From assembly GCF_014200015.1 (NCBI RefSeq), contig NZ_JACHOT010000002.1, positions 372,001 to 436,000 of the forward strand: DNA of 64,000 nucleotides. Direction: 5' to 3'. Of this stretch, positions 26,690 through 35,554 are shown one piece after another. This DNA comes from Aminobacter niigataensis (GTDB lineage Bacteria; Pseudomonadota; Alphaproteobacteria; Rhizobiales; Rhizobiaceae). The position numbers and the translations under genes are program-made. The notes below the pieces were generated by a model. The model saw only the letters and a program-made list of their open reading frames with translations, searched no databases and was not told where the DNA came from. Numbering within the stretch: position 1 is the first letter of the stretch; each line of letters starts with the position of its first letter.

Positions 26690-27451
26690 ATGATCGAATT
26701 CCTGGCGCCGTATTTCGCCTTCGTCAACGACCCCACCGCCTGGGTGGCGCTGTTGACCCTGATTGCGCTCGAGGTCGTGCTCGGCATCGACAACCTGATC
26801 TTCATCTCGATCCTGACCAACAAATTGCCGGAAGGCCAGCGCGCCAAGGCGCGGCGGCTGGGCATCGGCGCGGCGCTGATCATGCGCCTGGTGCTGCTTG
26901 CCACGATTTCCTTCATCGTTGCGCTGACAGCACCGGTGTTCACCGCCTTCGGCCACGGTTTCTCCTGGCGCGACCTGATCCTGATCGCCGGCGGCCTGTT
27001 CCTGGTCTGGAAGGCGACCAAGGAGATCCACCACTCGGTCGACCCCGAGGATCAAAAGGACGAAATGGTGTCGCGCACGCTGCAGCTTTCGATGGGCGCG
27101 GCGATCTTCCAGATCCTGCTGCTCGACCTGGTGTTCTCGATCGACTCGATCATCACCGCCGTCGGCATGACCGACGAGATCGGCATCATGTACATCGCCG
27201 TGATCGTGGCCGTGACGGTGATGCTGCTGGCGGCGACCCCGCTCGCCCAGTTCATCGAAAAGAACCCGACCATCGTCATGCTGGCGCTCGGCTTCCTCTT
27301 GATGATCGGCATGACGCTGATTGCCGACGGCTTCGGCTACCATGTTCCCAAGGGCTACATCTACGCCGCCATGGGCTTCTCGGCGCTGGTCGAGGGCCTC
27401 AACATGCTGCAGCGGAACCGCCGCAGGCAGCAACGCAGCGACGGCCACTGA
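26690..27451 (+). CDS. TerC family integral membrane protein
   Basis: 253 residues from ATG 26690 ([11 protein letters not shown]); the frame upstream runs through the repeat and is not coding. Seven membrane segments are visible, with the family motif [13 protein letters not shown] in helix 1 and [15 protein letters not shown] in the middle; the aspartates sit in the membrane and probably bind metal. TerC-type proteins are implicated in tellurite resistance and in metal (manganese) efflux to exoenzymes. Transcribed alone with its own terminator. Confidence 0.93.
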   Translation: MIEFLAPYFAFVNDPTAWVALLTLIALEVVLGIDNLIFISILTNKLPEGQRAKARRLGIGAALIMRLVLLATISFIVALTAPVFTAFGHGFSWRDLILIAGGLFLVWKATKEIHHSVDPEDQKDEMVSRTLQLSMGAAIFQILLLDLVFSIDSIITAVGMTDEIGIMYIAVIVAVTVMLLAATPLAQFIEKNPTIVMLALGFLLMIGMTLIADGFGYHVPKGYIYAAMGFSALVEGLNMLQRNRRRQQRSDGH

Positions 27452-27461
27452 CGGACAACAC

Positions 27462-27494
27462 AAACGGCGGGCCAAGTGCCCGCCGTTTTCGTTT
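27462..27494 (+). terminator. Rho-independent terminator after TerC gene
   Basis: AACGGCGGGC, a 5-base loop, then GCCCGCCGTT leading into TTTTCGTTT. A strong GC stem with a broken T-run, 10 bases after the stop codon. Confidence 0.85.
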
Positions 27495-27672
27495 CCGCGC
27501 CGATTTCAGGCCGCCGAATTCTGGGTTATCATCTGATTCTGGCGCCGCCCACGCCTCCCCCCTCCGCCGGGAAAGTACAGTTCGTGCAGGGTGTCTCGAT
27601 TTCCGAGCCAACTGTTCGAGCGCTTGCATAAGGAGGGGTTGCGACGACTGCTCGCGATAGGAGGTTCGCCGG

Positions 27673-28383
27673 ATGAAACTTTCCGCACCCATTCCCACGC
27701 TGAAGCGCAAGGCCAGGCTTCTCGCCAGGACCGGCCATATCCCGCTGCACCAGGCGCTCGACCGCATCGCGGCCGAAGAAGGCTTTGGCGCATGGAGCCT
27801 GCTCGCCGCCACATCAGCGGCCACCCGGCCGGCCGGCAAGCTGTTTGCGCGCCTCGCGCCCGGCGACCTGGTGCTGCTCGGCGCGCGGCCGGGCCAGGGC
27901 AAGACGCTGATGGGGCTCGAACTTGCCGTGGAGGCGATGAAGGGGGGCCAGCGCAGCACCTTCTTCACGCTGGAATACACCGAGAGCGAAGTGCTCGACC
28001 GCTTTCGCTCCATCGGCGCCGACAGGGCGCAGTTCGGTGGCCTGTTCGAACTCGACAGTTCCGACACGATCAGCGCCGCCCATATCGCCAGGCGCATGGC
28101 CATGGCGCCACGCGGAACCGTGGTGGTGGTCGACTATCTGCAACTGCTCGACCAGAAGCGCGAGAACCCGGCATTGATGGATCAGGTTCAGGCGCTGAAG
28201 TCACTGGCGCGCGACAAGGGACTGATCGTCATCATGATCTCGCAGATCGACCGCACCTATGATCCGTCAGCGAAAGCGGTGCCGGACCTGGACGATGTCA
28301 GGCTGCCCAATCCGCTCGACCTCAAGCTGTTCGACAAGGCATGCTTCCTGAACCAGGGCGAGGTGCGGTTCCAGACAGTTTGA
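27673..28383 (+). CDS. Stand-alone DnaB-like helicase C-terminal (RecA-fold) ATPase
   Basis: 236 residues. Residues 1-50 are a short helical lead. The rest resembles only the ATPase domain of replicative helicase DnaB: Walker A GARPGQGKT (about 75-83), ALE-like FFTLEYTESEV, Walker B VVVVDYLQLLDQ and MISQIDR. The DnaB N-terminal domain is absent and the C-terminus is short. A GGAGG lies 8 bases before ATG. It could be a small DNA-repair or plasmid-type helicase relative; no partner gene is adjacent. Function not assigned. Confidence 0.82.
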   Translation: MKLSAPIPTLKRKARLLARTGHIPLHQALDRIAAEEGFGAWSLLAATSAATRPAGKLFARLAPGDLVLLGARPGQGKTLMGLELAVEAMKGGQRSTFFTLEYTESEVLDRFRSIGADRAQFGGLFELDSSDTISAAHIARRMAMAPRGTVVVVDYLQLLDQKRENPALMDQVQALKSLARDKGLIVIMISQIDRTYDPSAKAVPDLDDVRLPNPLDLKLFDKACFLNQGEVRFQTV

Positions 28384-28434
28384 CGAGATCGGGCGGCGAG
28401 CAATCGCCGTCGCCCGAGACGCTGTGGGCAGCGC

Positions 28435-28797
28435 TCACCAAGCGTCGGGTTCGCGCACCATGTGCACGATGTTGGCCGGGTTCATGATCCAGCCACCACG
28501 GAAGCTCTCGCCCAGCGGCTCGATCGGGTCGCACCGCACCGCACCGGCATCACCGAGTTGCTTGAGCGTGCCGGCGAAATCAGGCGTGAACAGCTCCAGC
28601 CAGACCTCGGCCTGGCTCATGGTCGGAGCCTCGTCGATCCAGAGCTGGTTCGGGCCGAGCTTGAAGCCGACCGCAGGCGCCTTCTCCGGAATGCCTTCGA
28701 GGCCGACAACGTCGCGATAGAAGGCGATCGTCGCCTCATACTGGTGGCTCGGCACCTTCATCGCGATGTTGATGCCGCCTTCGATTGTTGCACTCAT
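28435..28797 (-). CDS. VOC (glyoxalase/bleomycin resistance) family protein
   Basis: 120 residues from ATG 28797 (MSATIEGGINIAMKV); the longer frame upstream runs into the neighbouring gene. The beta-alpha-beta pattern typical of VOC folds is visible: YEATIAFYRDVVGLEGI, then VWLELFTPDFAGTLKQL. Such proteins bind a metal or small ligand. It starts 11 bp after the AHSA1-type gene and is divergent from an ArsR regulator, forming a typical three-gene unit. Confidence 0.85.
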   Translation of the reverse strand: MSATIEGGINIAMKVPSHQYEATIAFYRDVVGLEGIPEKAPAVGFKLGPNQLWIDEAPTMSQAEVWLELFTPDFAGTLKQLGDAGAVRCDPIEPLGESFRGGWIMNPANIVHMVREPDAW

Positions 28798-28808
28798 GTT
28801 CCCGCTCC

Positions 28809-29294
28809 TCACTTGCGCTCGCTCGTCGTCGGCAGCTCGCCGCGCATCTCGGAGGGATAGAAGCCCTCGCGCAGGTTGATCCCGTATTCGAGCCACGCCT
28901 TCATCGCCGACAGCATCTCGGCCCAGCCCTCGCAATTGCCGTAGGACGCCTTGCGCCCGACTGCGTCCTCGACCCAGCCCGACTCGCCGATGGTGACGAA
29001 GGTCGATCCGTCCTCGAGCACTTCGAAGCCCATCTCGATCCTCGTCTTGTAGGCGGGCTGGCCCTCGGAAACTTCGGCATCCCAGCGCAGCACGATGCGC
29101 TTGTCCTGTTCGATTTCCTCGACCTCGACCGGCACCGAGCCCCACCAGGTGACCGTGGTGCCTGCGACCAGCGGCGCGCTGGCGCCGCGGATGGTGGTGA
29201 AATAGGCGCTGAGCTTCGTCGGGTTGACGACCGCGTCGAACACCTCATGGACTGGCTTGGCTATCCGGCCCGAAACCTTGAATCCAAGGGACAT
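28809..29294 (-). CDS. SRPBCC (AHSA1-like) domain protein
   Basis: 161 residues from ATG 29294 (MSLGFKVSGRIAKPVHEVFDA), preceded by AGAGGAG. This is the activator-of-Hsp90 homolog 1-type fold, a hydrophobic-ligand-binding helix-grip domain. In many bacteria these genes are divergent from ArsR-type repressors, as here. Ligand and role unknown. Confidence 0.9.
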   Translation of the reverse strand: MSLGFKVSGRIAKPVHEVFDAVVNPTKLSAYFTTIRGASAPLVAGTTVTWWGSVPVEVEEIEQDKRIVLRWDAEVSEGQPAYKTRIEMGFEVLEDGSTFVTIGESGWVEDAVGRKASYGNCEGWAEMLSAMKAWLEYGINLREGFYPSEMRGELPTTSERK

Positions 29295-29327
29295 TGTGAT
29301 CTCCTCTGCTTGCACTTCGCGATAATG

Positions 29328-29345
29328 TGTTATAAAAACATAACA
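29328..29345. promoter_or_regulatory. ArsR operator candidate
   Basis: TGTTAT and ATAACA arms around AAAAAC, in the 50-bp gap between the divergent SRPBCC and ArsR genes. The site touches the ArsR start codon, so binding would block both promoters. Confidence 0.65.
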
Positions 29346-29668
29346 TGTCAATCGATTCGAAAGATGACAATGTTTTCAAAGCCCTGGCTCATCCGCGCCG
29401 GCGCTTGATGCTCGATTGTCTGAAGGATGGCCCGCTCACCACGGGCGCCATGTGCGAACGCTTCGACGACATGGACCGCTGCACGGTGATGCAGCACCTG
29501 AAGGTTCTGGAGGAGGCAGATCTGGTGGTCGCCCGGCGTGAGGGGCGCGAGCGCTGGAACCACCTCAACTCGCTGCCGATCAAGCAGATTCACGACCGCT
29601 GGATCAGTGAATATGCCAGCCATGCGATGAGCATTCTCGACCGGCTGAAGCTCGACCTGGAAGGCTGA
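29345..29668 (+). CDS. ArsR family winged-helix regulator
   Basis: 107 residues. The winged helix covers most of it: FKALAHPRRRLMLDCL, then DRCTVMQHLKVLEEADLV as the recognition helix region and the wing ARREGRERWNHL. There is no CxC metal site, so it is probably not a metal sensor; this subgroup usually regulates the adjacent AHSA1 gene. A palindrome overlaps its start. Confidence 0.92.
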   Translation: MSIDSKDDNVFKALAHPRRRLMLDCLKDGPLTTGAMCERFDDMDRCTVMQHLKVLEEADLVVARREGRERWNHLNSLPIKQIHDRWISEYASHAMSILDRLKLDLEG

Positions 29669-29689
29669 GCGGACCTCAGCTATTGCAGC

Positions 29690-30034
29690 TTAGGCGACCT
29701 TCGTCTTGCGCGCCTCGATGGCGGCGCCATGCTCCTTGCCCCAGTTGGCAAGTGGAACGAGAGCATCGTCGAGCGACTGGCCAAGCGGCGTAGCCGAATA
29801 CTCGACCCTTGGCGGCACCTCGTGGAACACCTCGCGGTGAACAAGGCCATCGGCCTCCATCTCGCGCAACTGCTGGATCAGCATCTTCTCGCTGATGTCG
29901 GGGACCAGCCGCTTCAACTCACCGAAGCGGCGCGGCTCGGTGTGCACCAGCCACAGGATCAGCGCCTTCCATTTGCCGCCGATGACCTGGAAGGCGGGAC
30001 CGAGGCCACAACTTTCTGGCTGCATCTTTGCCAT
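29690..30034 (-). CDS. HxlR family transcriptional regulator
   Basis: 114 residues from ATG 30034, preceded by GAGGAATTCC; ATG 30046 would add four residues. The HxlR signature is clear: FQVIGGKWKALILWLV, the recognition region SEKMLIQQLREMEADGLV, and the wing PPRVEYSATPLG. One cysteine (CGLG, residue 8) precedes the domain, the position used for redox or electrophile sensing in YodB/HypR-type relatives. Divergent from a GST gene with a palindrome between. Confidence 0.92.
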   Translation of the reverse strand: MAKMQPESCGLGPAFQVIGGKWKALILWLVHTEPRRFGELKRLVPDISEKMLIQQLREMEADGLVHREVFHEVPPRVEYSATPLGQSLDDALVPLANWGKEHGAAIEARKTKVA

Positions 30035-30063
30035 GGAATTCCTCAATTCTTACTTTGAAGTCA

Positions 30064-30086
30064 GTACCTTACAAAATTGTAGGTAC
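30064..30086. promoter_or_regulatory. HxlR operator candidate
   Basis: A near-palindrome with outer arms GTACCT and AGGTAC around TACAAAATTGT-type sequence (first arm GTACC-TTACA, second TGTA-GGTAC). It lies in the divergent region of the HxlR and GST genes. The likely effect is repression of both. Confidence 0.65.
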
Positions 30087-30164
30087 TTGCTGAAACGAAA
30101 GCAATGCATAGCTTCTGAGGCACGCCGCGAATGGATCGCGGCCCAAATTCAAAAGGGACGTGAA

Positions 30165-30869
30165 ATGGAACCTGTGCTCTTCTACGGCGTGCCCCACGGC
30201 TGCTCCTTCGGCTCGATCGTGGCACTCGAATGGCTCGGCCAGCCCTACCGCCTGCACCGCATCGACATGCTCTCGAAACGCTCCGACAGCTTCGCCACGG
30301 TGAGCCCGCTGGGACAGACACCGGCGATGATCACCAAGGACGGCAAACCGCTGACCGAGAGCCTGGCGATCCTGCACAGCATCGCCGCGCGCGGCCTCGA
30401 CAAGGGGCTGGGCTTCGCCCAGGGCACCAAGAAGTTCGACGAACTCAACTGGATGCTCTCCTACCTGCACACGACCCTGCATTCGGCCCTCGGCTACGGC
30501 TGGAATGCCTACAAGCTGGAGGAGGACGACCATGCCGGCAAGGCGTTCCTGCGCCGTCTCGCCCGTGAAAAATCGGCCGAAGCCTATGGCTATCTGCAGG
30601 GTGTGCTCGAAGGCCGGGAGTGGCTGGTCGGCGACGCGAAGACCGTGGGCGACGCCTATTTCATCGGCATCGCCCGCTGGGGCGAGGACCTCGGCCTGTT
30701 CGATATCGCCAGGGAGTTCCCCGGCATCCACAAGCACATGGCCAGGCTCGAAGCCGATCCGGCGGTCATCTTCGCCCACGCTATCGAGGACGAGACGCCG
30801 CACACATCGTCCGGCGGCTTTCGCGGACAACTGACCGTGCAGGAACTGGACACACGACTGGCCGCCTGA
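30165..30869 (+). CDS. Glutathione S-transferase family protein
   Basis: 234 residues from ATG 30165 (MEPVLFYGVPHGCSFGS); the longer frame from 29895 overlaps the divergent regulator and was trimmed. The thioredoxin-like N-terminal domain has GQTPAMITKDGKPLTESLAIL (the cis-proline and the glutathione-binding E-S pair). The C-terminal domain is helical, with DAKTVGDAYFIGIARW. Divergent HxlR suggests induction by electrophiles or oxidants. Confidence 0.93.
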   Translation: MEPVLFYGVPHGCSFGSIVALEWLGQPYRLHRIDMLSKRSDSFATVSPLGQTPAMITKDGKPLTESLAILHSIAARGLDKGLGFAQGTKKFDELNWMLSYLHTTLHSALGYGWNAYKLEEDDHAGKAFLRRLAREKSAEAYGYLQGVLEGREWLVGDAKTVGDAYFIGIARWGEDLGLFDIAREFPGIHKHMARLEADPAVIFAHAIEDETPHTSSGGFRGQLTVQELDTRLAA

Positions 30870-30880
30870 CCGCCTTGCAG

Positions 30881-30911
30881 ACGCTCCCCCGTGGATTTCA
30901 TGGGGGAGCGT
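30881..30911 (+). terminator. Hairpin after GST gene
   Basis: ACGCTCCCCC and GGGGGAGCGT form a perfect 10-bp stem with an 11-base loop, just after the stop codon. There is no long T-run. Confidence 0.65.
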
Positions 30912-31063
30912 GCTTGCCCGAAACGAGCATCGCAGCCGGCACCGCAGAAAGCCTGGCGAAACTGCTTCGATATTCGATATTCCTGATATGCGTTAAGGCG
31001 TTTTGAACCCCTTGCTGCAACCATAGGCATCAAGGGACGTCTGCAACACGTATTTAGGGTCCG

Positions 31064-32497
31064 ATGTCTGTAACTGAGGCCAAAAGCCGGCTCGCCGCAC
31101 CGAACGCGGCGCAGCGGATACCCGGCATATTGATCGTCGGTGGCGTTATATTCGCCGCCGCCCTGTTTGGGATCCTTACCCGCCCGGTAGGCTTTCTCGC
31201 CAGTTTCTGGCCGGCCAACGCCATTCTGCTCGGTATGATGGTGCGTAATCCGCGCTATGCCGGCCCGGCCGGCTGGGCGGCGGCCTTCGTCGGCTACGTC
31301 GCAGCGGACTTTCTGACCGGTGGCGGCTGGTATGTCACGGCGTGGCTGACCGCAGCAAACATGGTTTCCGCCATCACGGGCTATATGCTGTTCCGCCTCG
31401 TCAGCGAGAACGACAGGAAGCTGCAGCACCCTGTCTCCGTCCTCTATCTCTTCGGCATCTGCTGCATGGCAGCGGTGGCCGCCGCATTTGCGGGCGGCGG
31501 TGCAGTTGGCCTGTTGTTCGACCGCACCTTCGCGGTCGGGTTCAAGCTGTGGTTCGTCACCGAATTGGTCAACACCCTGGTGATCCTGCCGGCGATACTG
31601 ACATTTCCCGGGGTTCGGTCGCTGTCCGTACGCTGGCCGCCTTCCGACGGCCTGTCGCTGGAAACCATGCTGCGGGGCGCCCCATGTCTTGCCCTCATCC
31701 TGTCCGTCGCTGGAGGCGTGCTGATCGGCGGTCCAGGGGCACTGGCCTTTCCGATCCCGGCCCTGTTGTGGTGCGCGCTCACCTACAGCCTGTTCACCAC
31801 CTCCGTGATGACCCTGCTGTTGTGCATCTGGCTGCTGATCTCGATACCCGCCGGTCTCGTCGATCTCGCAGCACCGGCGGACCCCATCCGCTCGCTCGAC
31901 TCGATCCGCCTCGGCATCGCGCTGATGGCGCTGGGGCCGCTGACGGTGGCGAGCATCAACACCGGACGCCGGGAGTTGATCGCCAGGCTCCAGCACATCG
32001 CCAACTACGATGCGCTGACCGGGGCGCTCTCACGCGGCGCCTTCTTCGAGCGCGGACAGGCGCGGCTGGACGAACTCATCCAGGGCCACGGCAACATCGC
32101 CGTGCTGATGATCGACCTCGACCACTTCAAGCGTGTCAACGACGAGTACGGCCACGGTGTCGGCGACGCTGCGCTGAAAGCCTTCTTCCCGCAGGCGTCG
32201 AAGCACCTGCGCGCGGCTGACCTGATCGGACGGCTGGGCGGGGAGGAATTTGCCGTGCTGATGCCCTTGGCCGACATGATCGAGGCGACGGCGCTGGCCG
32301 AGCGCATACGGCTTGCGGTCGAGGCCACCGAAGTGGCACTGCCCTCCGGCGAAGCGCTGAAATTCACGGTGAGCATCGGCGTCTCGGCGCACAAGGCAGA
32401 TGCCTCAACATCCATCGACGCGATGCTGGCGGCCGCCGACCAGGCGCTCTACGAAGCCAAGGCAGGCGGCCGCAACCAGGTCCGCGTCCGCAGCTGA
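31064..32497 (+). CDS. Diguanylate cyclase with MASE1-like membrane sensor
   Basis: 477 residues. Eight or so membrane segments fill residues 20-305 (SFWPANAILLGMM is typical of MASE1). The GGDEF domain spans about 315-475 with the active-site motif GGEEF and the RAAD I-site upstream of it, so it should make c-di-GMP and be product-inhibited. The upstream region has no obvious partner; the protein stands alone. The membrane signal is unknown. Confidence 0.93.
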   Translation: MSVTEAKSRLAAPNAAQRIPGILIVGGVIFAAALFGILTRPVGFLASFWPANAILLGMMVRNPRYAGPAGWAAAFVGYVAADFLTGGGWYVTAWLTAANMVSAITGYMLFRLVSENDRKLQHPVSVLYLFGICCMAAVAAAFAGGGAVGLLFDRTFAVGFKLWFVTELVNTLVILPAILTFPGVRSLSVRWPPSDGLSLETMLRGAPCLALILSVAGGVLIGGPGALAFPIPALLWCALTYSLFTTSVMTLLLCIWLLISIPAGLVDLAAPADPIRSLDSIRLGIALMALGPLTVASINTGRRELIARLQHIANYDALTGALSRGAFFERGQARLDELIQGHGNIAVLMIDLDHFKRVNDEYGHGVGDAALKAFFPQASKHLRAADLIGRLGGEEFAVLMPLADMIEATALAERIRLAVEATEVALPSGEALKFTVSIGVSAHKADASTSIDAMLAAADQALYEAKAGGRNQVRVRS

Positions 32498-32504
32498 CAA
32501 GCCT

Positions 32505-33311
32505 TCAGATGCCTTCGAGAACGATGATCGTTGGCCGCGCGGGCAGCGATCTGAGCGACACCTTGAGCGAGCGGCTGGGGCGGAACTCGACGGCGAAACC
32601 GTCGCCCATCATGCCGGTGAACTCGGCCATTGGCGTCGCATGCCGGTGCATTGGCAGGATCATCGAGGAGTAGAGCCGCGTGGTGATCTCGGTCATCGCG
32701 TCGATCGACAGCGTCATGCCGCCGTCGATCGGCACCATCACCACGTCGAGCCGGCCGATGGCGCCGTAATGTGCGTCCTCCAGCCGGTGGTGCAGATGGC
32801 CGAGATGGCCGATGCACAGACCGGCAACCTCGAAGATGAAGATCGAATTGCCGTTGGCCTCCATCTCGCCGAAGCGCCTGATGTCGGTCGGCACGTTGCG
32901 GACATACACATCATCCACCACCAGCGCATGCCTGGCCGGCCCGCCATCGGGGTTCCACCCGCGCAGCACGTGGTCGATGCCCTTGTCGGGGAAGTCAGTG
33001 TAATGTGTGCGGTGCGCCTTGTTCATGGTGACGATGCGCGGCAGCGGGTTGGAGCCGTAGAGGCCGCTATAGTCGGTGGCGATGCGCACGCCACCCGGCG
33101 TCTCGATGACATAGGTCGAGTGGCCGGCATAGGTGATGGTGACGTCGCCATCGATGAAGGCCTGCGCCGGGGTGAAGCTGGCGTAGGTGGCCTTGGGCAG
33201 GGCCTCGGCGATGGCCATGCATCTGCTCGGCACCGGGTCTTCGGCGGCAGCGGCAGGCCGAGCCAGCGCAAACAGGGCGACAAGGCAGGCAGCGAACAGG
33301 CGGACGGGCAT
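32505..33311 (-). CDS. Exported metallo-beta-lactamase-fold hydrolase (UlaG-like)
   Basis: 268 residues. The Sec signal peptide ends near LARPAAAAEDP. The fold is the UlaG/RNase Z-like MBL type: ITYAGHSTYVIETPGGVRIATDYSG at the start, then HLHHRLEDAH and MILPMHRHA. The usual HxHxDH motif appears altered (MNKAHRTHYTD), so metal site and activity need care. Periplasmic by the signal. Converges on the GGDEF gene with 7 bp between. Confidence 0.85.
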   Translation of the reverse strand: MPVRLFAACLVALFALARPAAAAEDPVPSRCMAIAEALPKATYASFTPAQAFIDGDVTITYAGHSTYVIETPGGVRIATDYSGLYGSNPLPRIVTMNKAHRTHYTDFPDKGIDHVLRGWNPDGGPARHALVVDDVYVRNVPTDIRRFGEMEANGNSIFIFEVAGLCIGHLGHLHHRLEDAHYGAIGRLDVVMVPIDGGMTLSIDAMTEITTRLYSSMILPMHRHATPMAEFTGMMGDGFAVEFRPSRSLKVSLRSLPARPTIIVLEGI

Positions 33312-33477
33312 GGCGCTCTCGTGCGTTCGGGGCGTGGCCGCACTATCTCAGCCGAGGCAAGCGGCGCGTAGTCACGTTTTCGCGAGTGCCTGAAAGCCCG
33401 AAACTCTGGACGTATTGAGCCGATTTATCTATAAGGCGGCCCATTCAAACACTGCCGAAGCGACAAACAGGGGTCCC

Positions 33478-34227
33478 ATGGCCGGCCATTCACAGTTCAA
33501 GAACATCATGCACCGCAAGGGCCGCCAGGATGCGGTGCGGTCCAAGATGTTCTCCAAGCTCGCGCGCGAAATCACCGTTGCCGCAAAGACCGGCGTGCCC
33601 GACGCGACAATGAACCCGCGCCTGCGCCTGGCGGTACAGAACGCCAAGGCCGTGTCGATGCCCAAGGACAACATCGCGCGCGCCATCTCCAAGGCCTCGA
33701 TGGGCGACGCCGAGAACTACGAAGAAGTGCGCTACGAAGGCTACGGCCCGGGTGGCGTGGCCCTCATCGTCGAGGCGCTGACCGACAACCGCAACCGCAC
33801 CGCCTCCAACGTGCGTGCCGCCTTCACCAAGTCCGGCGGTGCGATGGGCGAAACCGGCTCGGTCTCGTTCATGTGGGACCGCGTCGGCGAGATCGTCTAT
33901 GCCGCCAAGGCCGGCGACGCCGACAAGGTCATGGACGCCGCGATCGAGGCCGGCGCCGATGATGTGCAGTCCGACGAGGACGGCCACACCATCACCTGCG
34001 CTTTCGAAAACCTCGGCGAAGTGTCCAAGGCGCTGGAAAGCTCGCTCGGCGACGCCGAGTCGGTGAAGATCATCTGGAAGCCGCAGAACAACATCCCTGT
34101 CGACGAAGAGCGGGCCCAGTCGCTGATGAAGCTGGTCGGCACGCTGGAAGACGACGACGACGTGCAGAACGTCTACGCCAACTTCGAAGTCGACGAAGCA
34201 ACGCTCGCCAAGCTCAGCGCGGCGTAA
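33478..34227 (+). CDS. YebC/PmpR family transcriptional/translation factor
   Basis: 249 residues from ATG 33478 ([15 protein letters not shown]), the invariant family start. The sequence keeps the three-domain YebC pattern ([14 protein letters not shown]-like [33 protein letters not shown]). Members act as DNA-binding regulators or relieve ribosome stalling. In relatives it is often next to ruvC, but here ruvC is about 24 kb away. Confidence 0.95.
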   Translation: MAGHSQFKNIMHRKGRQDAVRSKMFSKLAREITVAAKTGVPDATMNPRLRLAVQNAKAVSMPKDNIARAISKASMGDAENYEEVRYEGYGPGGVALIVEALTDNRNRTASNVRAAFTKSGGAMGETGSVSFMWDRVGEIVYAAKAGDADKVMDAAIEAGADDVQSDEDGHTITCAFENLGEVSKALESSLGDAESVKIIWKPQNNIPVDEERAQSLMKLVGTLEDDDDVQNVYANFEVDEATLAKLSAA

Positions 34228-34246
34228 GCAACAATGTAAACAATAT

Positions 34247-34284
34247 AATTGGCGCCTTTCGGAGAATGCCGAAGGGCGCCAATT
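34247..34284 (+). terminator. Hairpin after yebC
   Basis: AATTGGCGCCTTTCGG and CCGAAGGGCGCCAATT form a 16-bp stem with a single G-T pair and a 6-base loop. A short T-stretch (GTTTC) follows. Confidence 0.7.
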
Positions 34285-34337
34285 GCGTTTCAGAATTGGA
34301 TGGTTAAGCCTCATTTTCGGTGAGGGGGACTATCCAG

Positions 34338-35120
34338 ATGACAAGTACCGAGGGCGCTCCAGCCCGAGCGGGTTTCTGGCGGCGCGTAGGCGCGTTGCTG
34401 ATCGACTCCATCGTTGCCGCCATACTGCTGGTACCAATACAAGTTTTGATAGCCGTCTTGTTTCTGCAGACCAATGGCGCAGTACAGGGCAATCTTGGAT
34501 TGACTTTCCTTAGCTGCGAGCCGGTGAACCAGCTTCCACAGACGCTTGAGCCATCATCCCCCGCCGATTTTACATTGAGTGTGGATTGCACTGCGTCGTT
34601 TTTTGGGCTCAACGCCTGGCGAGCCCTGACGGTAGTCAAAAGCGGCCAGGGCGACGGCACGACATCCATGTCTTCCTGGCACTATTCACTTGGACCGGAT
34701 GGTCGCCAGGTCGACGCATTCGATGTGAGTTGGGTCGGAGCCCTAGTGTTTCTTGCCTATCTCGTTCTGATGGAAACTCGGCGAGGTGCCACGATTGGCA
34801 AGCAGGCGCTCAACATCCGGACGGTAGATGTCCAATCGACATCAACTGTTGGCATACCGTTGCGAAAGGCAGTTACCCGCCAGTTGGCAATGATGATCGG
34901 TGTCATCCCCGCATTCATCGCAGCGTTCTGGTGGGAGAACTCGTTGTTCGTTGATGGTGCAGATGTTTCTGAAATGCTGAGCGCAGGCTACATCGTGACG
35001 ACCGCCATCACCAGTCTGATCCAGATCGCCTGGCTGATCTGGATCATCGTTTCGGTTTCCAAGAAGCGCGATCCGATCTATGACCGCATCGCTGGAACGA
35101 GCGTATTGAGGACACGATGA
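34338..35120 (+). CDS. RDD family membrane protein
   Basis: 260 residues from ATG 34338, with GAGGGGG nine bases upstream; a GTG at 34320 overlaps that site. The RDD motif is represented by FWRRVGALLIDSIVAAIL at residues 13-30, and the later segment ETRRGATIGKQALNIRTVD is typical. Four membrane segments. Coding bias is less GC-rich than neighbours. Its stop overlaps the next ATG (ATGA), so the two are co-translated. Confidence 0.88.
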   Translation: MTSTEGAPARAGFWRRVGALLIDSIVAAILLVPIQVLIAVLFLQTNGAVQGNLGLTFLSCEPVNQLPQTLEPSSPADFTLSVDCTASFFGLNAWRALTVVKSGQGDGTTSMSSWHYSLGPDGRQVDAFDVSWVGALVFLAYLVLMETRRGATIGKQALNIRTVDVQSTSTVGIPLRKAVTRQLAMMIGVIPAFIAAFWWENSLFVDGADVSEMLSAGYIVTTAITSLIQIAWLIWIIVSVSKKRDPIYDRIAGTSVLRTR

Positions 35121-35419
35121 CCCTTCCCCAGATCCGCATCACCTATTGCACCCAGTGCATGTGGCTTCTCCGCGCCGGCTGGATGGCGCAAGAACTGCTC
35201 TCGACCTTTGGCCAGGAACTCGGCGAAGTGACGCTGGTGCCGGGCACCGGTGGCATCTTCACCGTCACCTGCAACGGCGAACTGATCTGGGACCGCAAGC
35301 GCGACGGCGGTTTCCCCGACGCGGCCCAGCTCAAGCAGCTGGTGCGCGACATGATCGACCCCGAGCGCGACCTCGGCCATTCCGACCGCAAGGGCCATAA
35401 GGCAAAGGACCCGGCCTGA
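35117..35419 (+). CDS. SelT/SelW/SelH (Rdx) family thioredoxin-like protein
   Basis: 100 residues with the redox motif CTQC at residues 11-14 in RITYCTQCMWLLRAGWMAQ, the normal bacterial SelW/Rdx start; both positions are cysteine codons, so no selenocysteine is needed. The C-terminal GIFTVTCNGELIWDRKRDGGFPD is typical of the family. Probably a cytosolic redox protein. Overlaps the RDD gene by 4 bases. Confidence 0.93.
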   Translation: MTLPQIRITYCTQCMWLLRAGWMAQELLSTFGQELGEVTLVPGTGGIFTVTCNGELIWDRKRDGGFPDAAQLKQLVRDMIDPERDLGHSDRKGHKAKDPA

Positions 35420-35554
35420 GCGGCCGCTGCGGAAATCGTGCAGGGCCCGCGACAGCGCCACAGATAAGTTCCATTTCCTGCGCAACCAGGGCATGGGACC
35501 GCACCGCACGGCACGCGCGTTGCCCGGAAAATCCACAGGAACGGAACAGCATTC

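Noticed and set aside
35117-35419. Selenoprotein
   Set aside because: The family includes selenoproteins, but both redox positions here are ordinary cysteine codons and there is no in-frame TGA.
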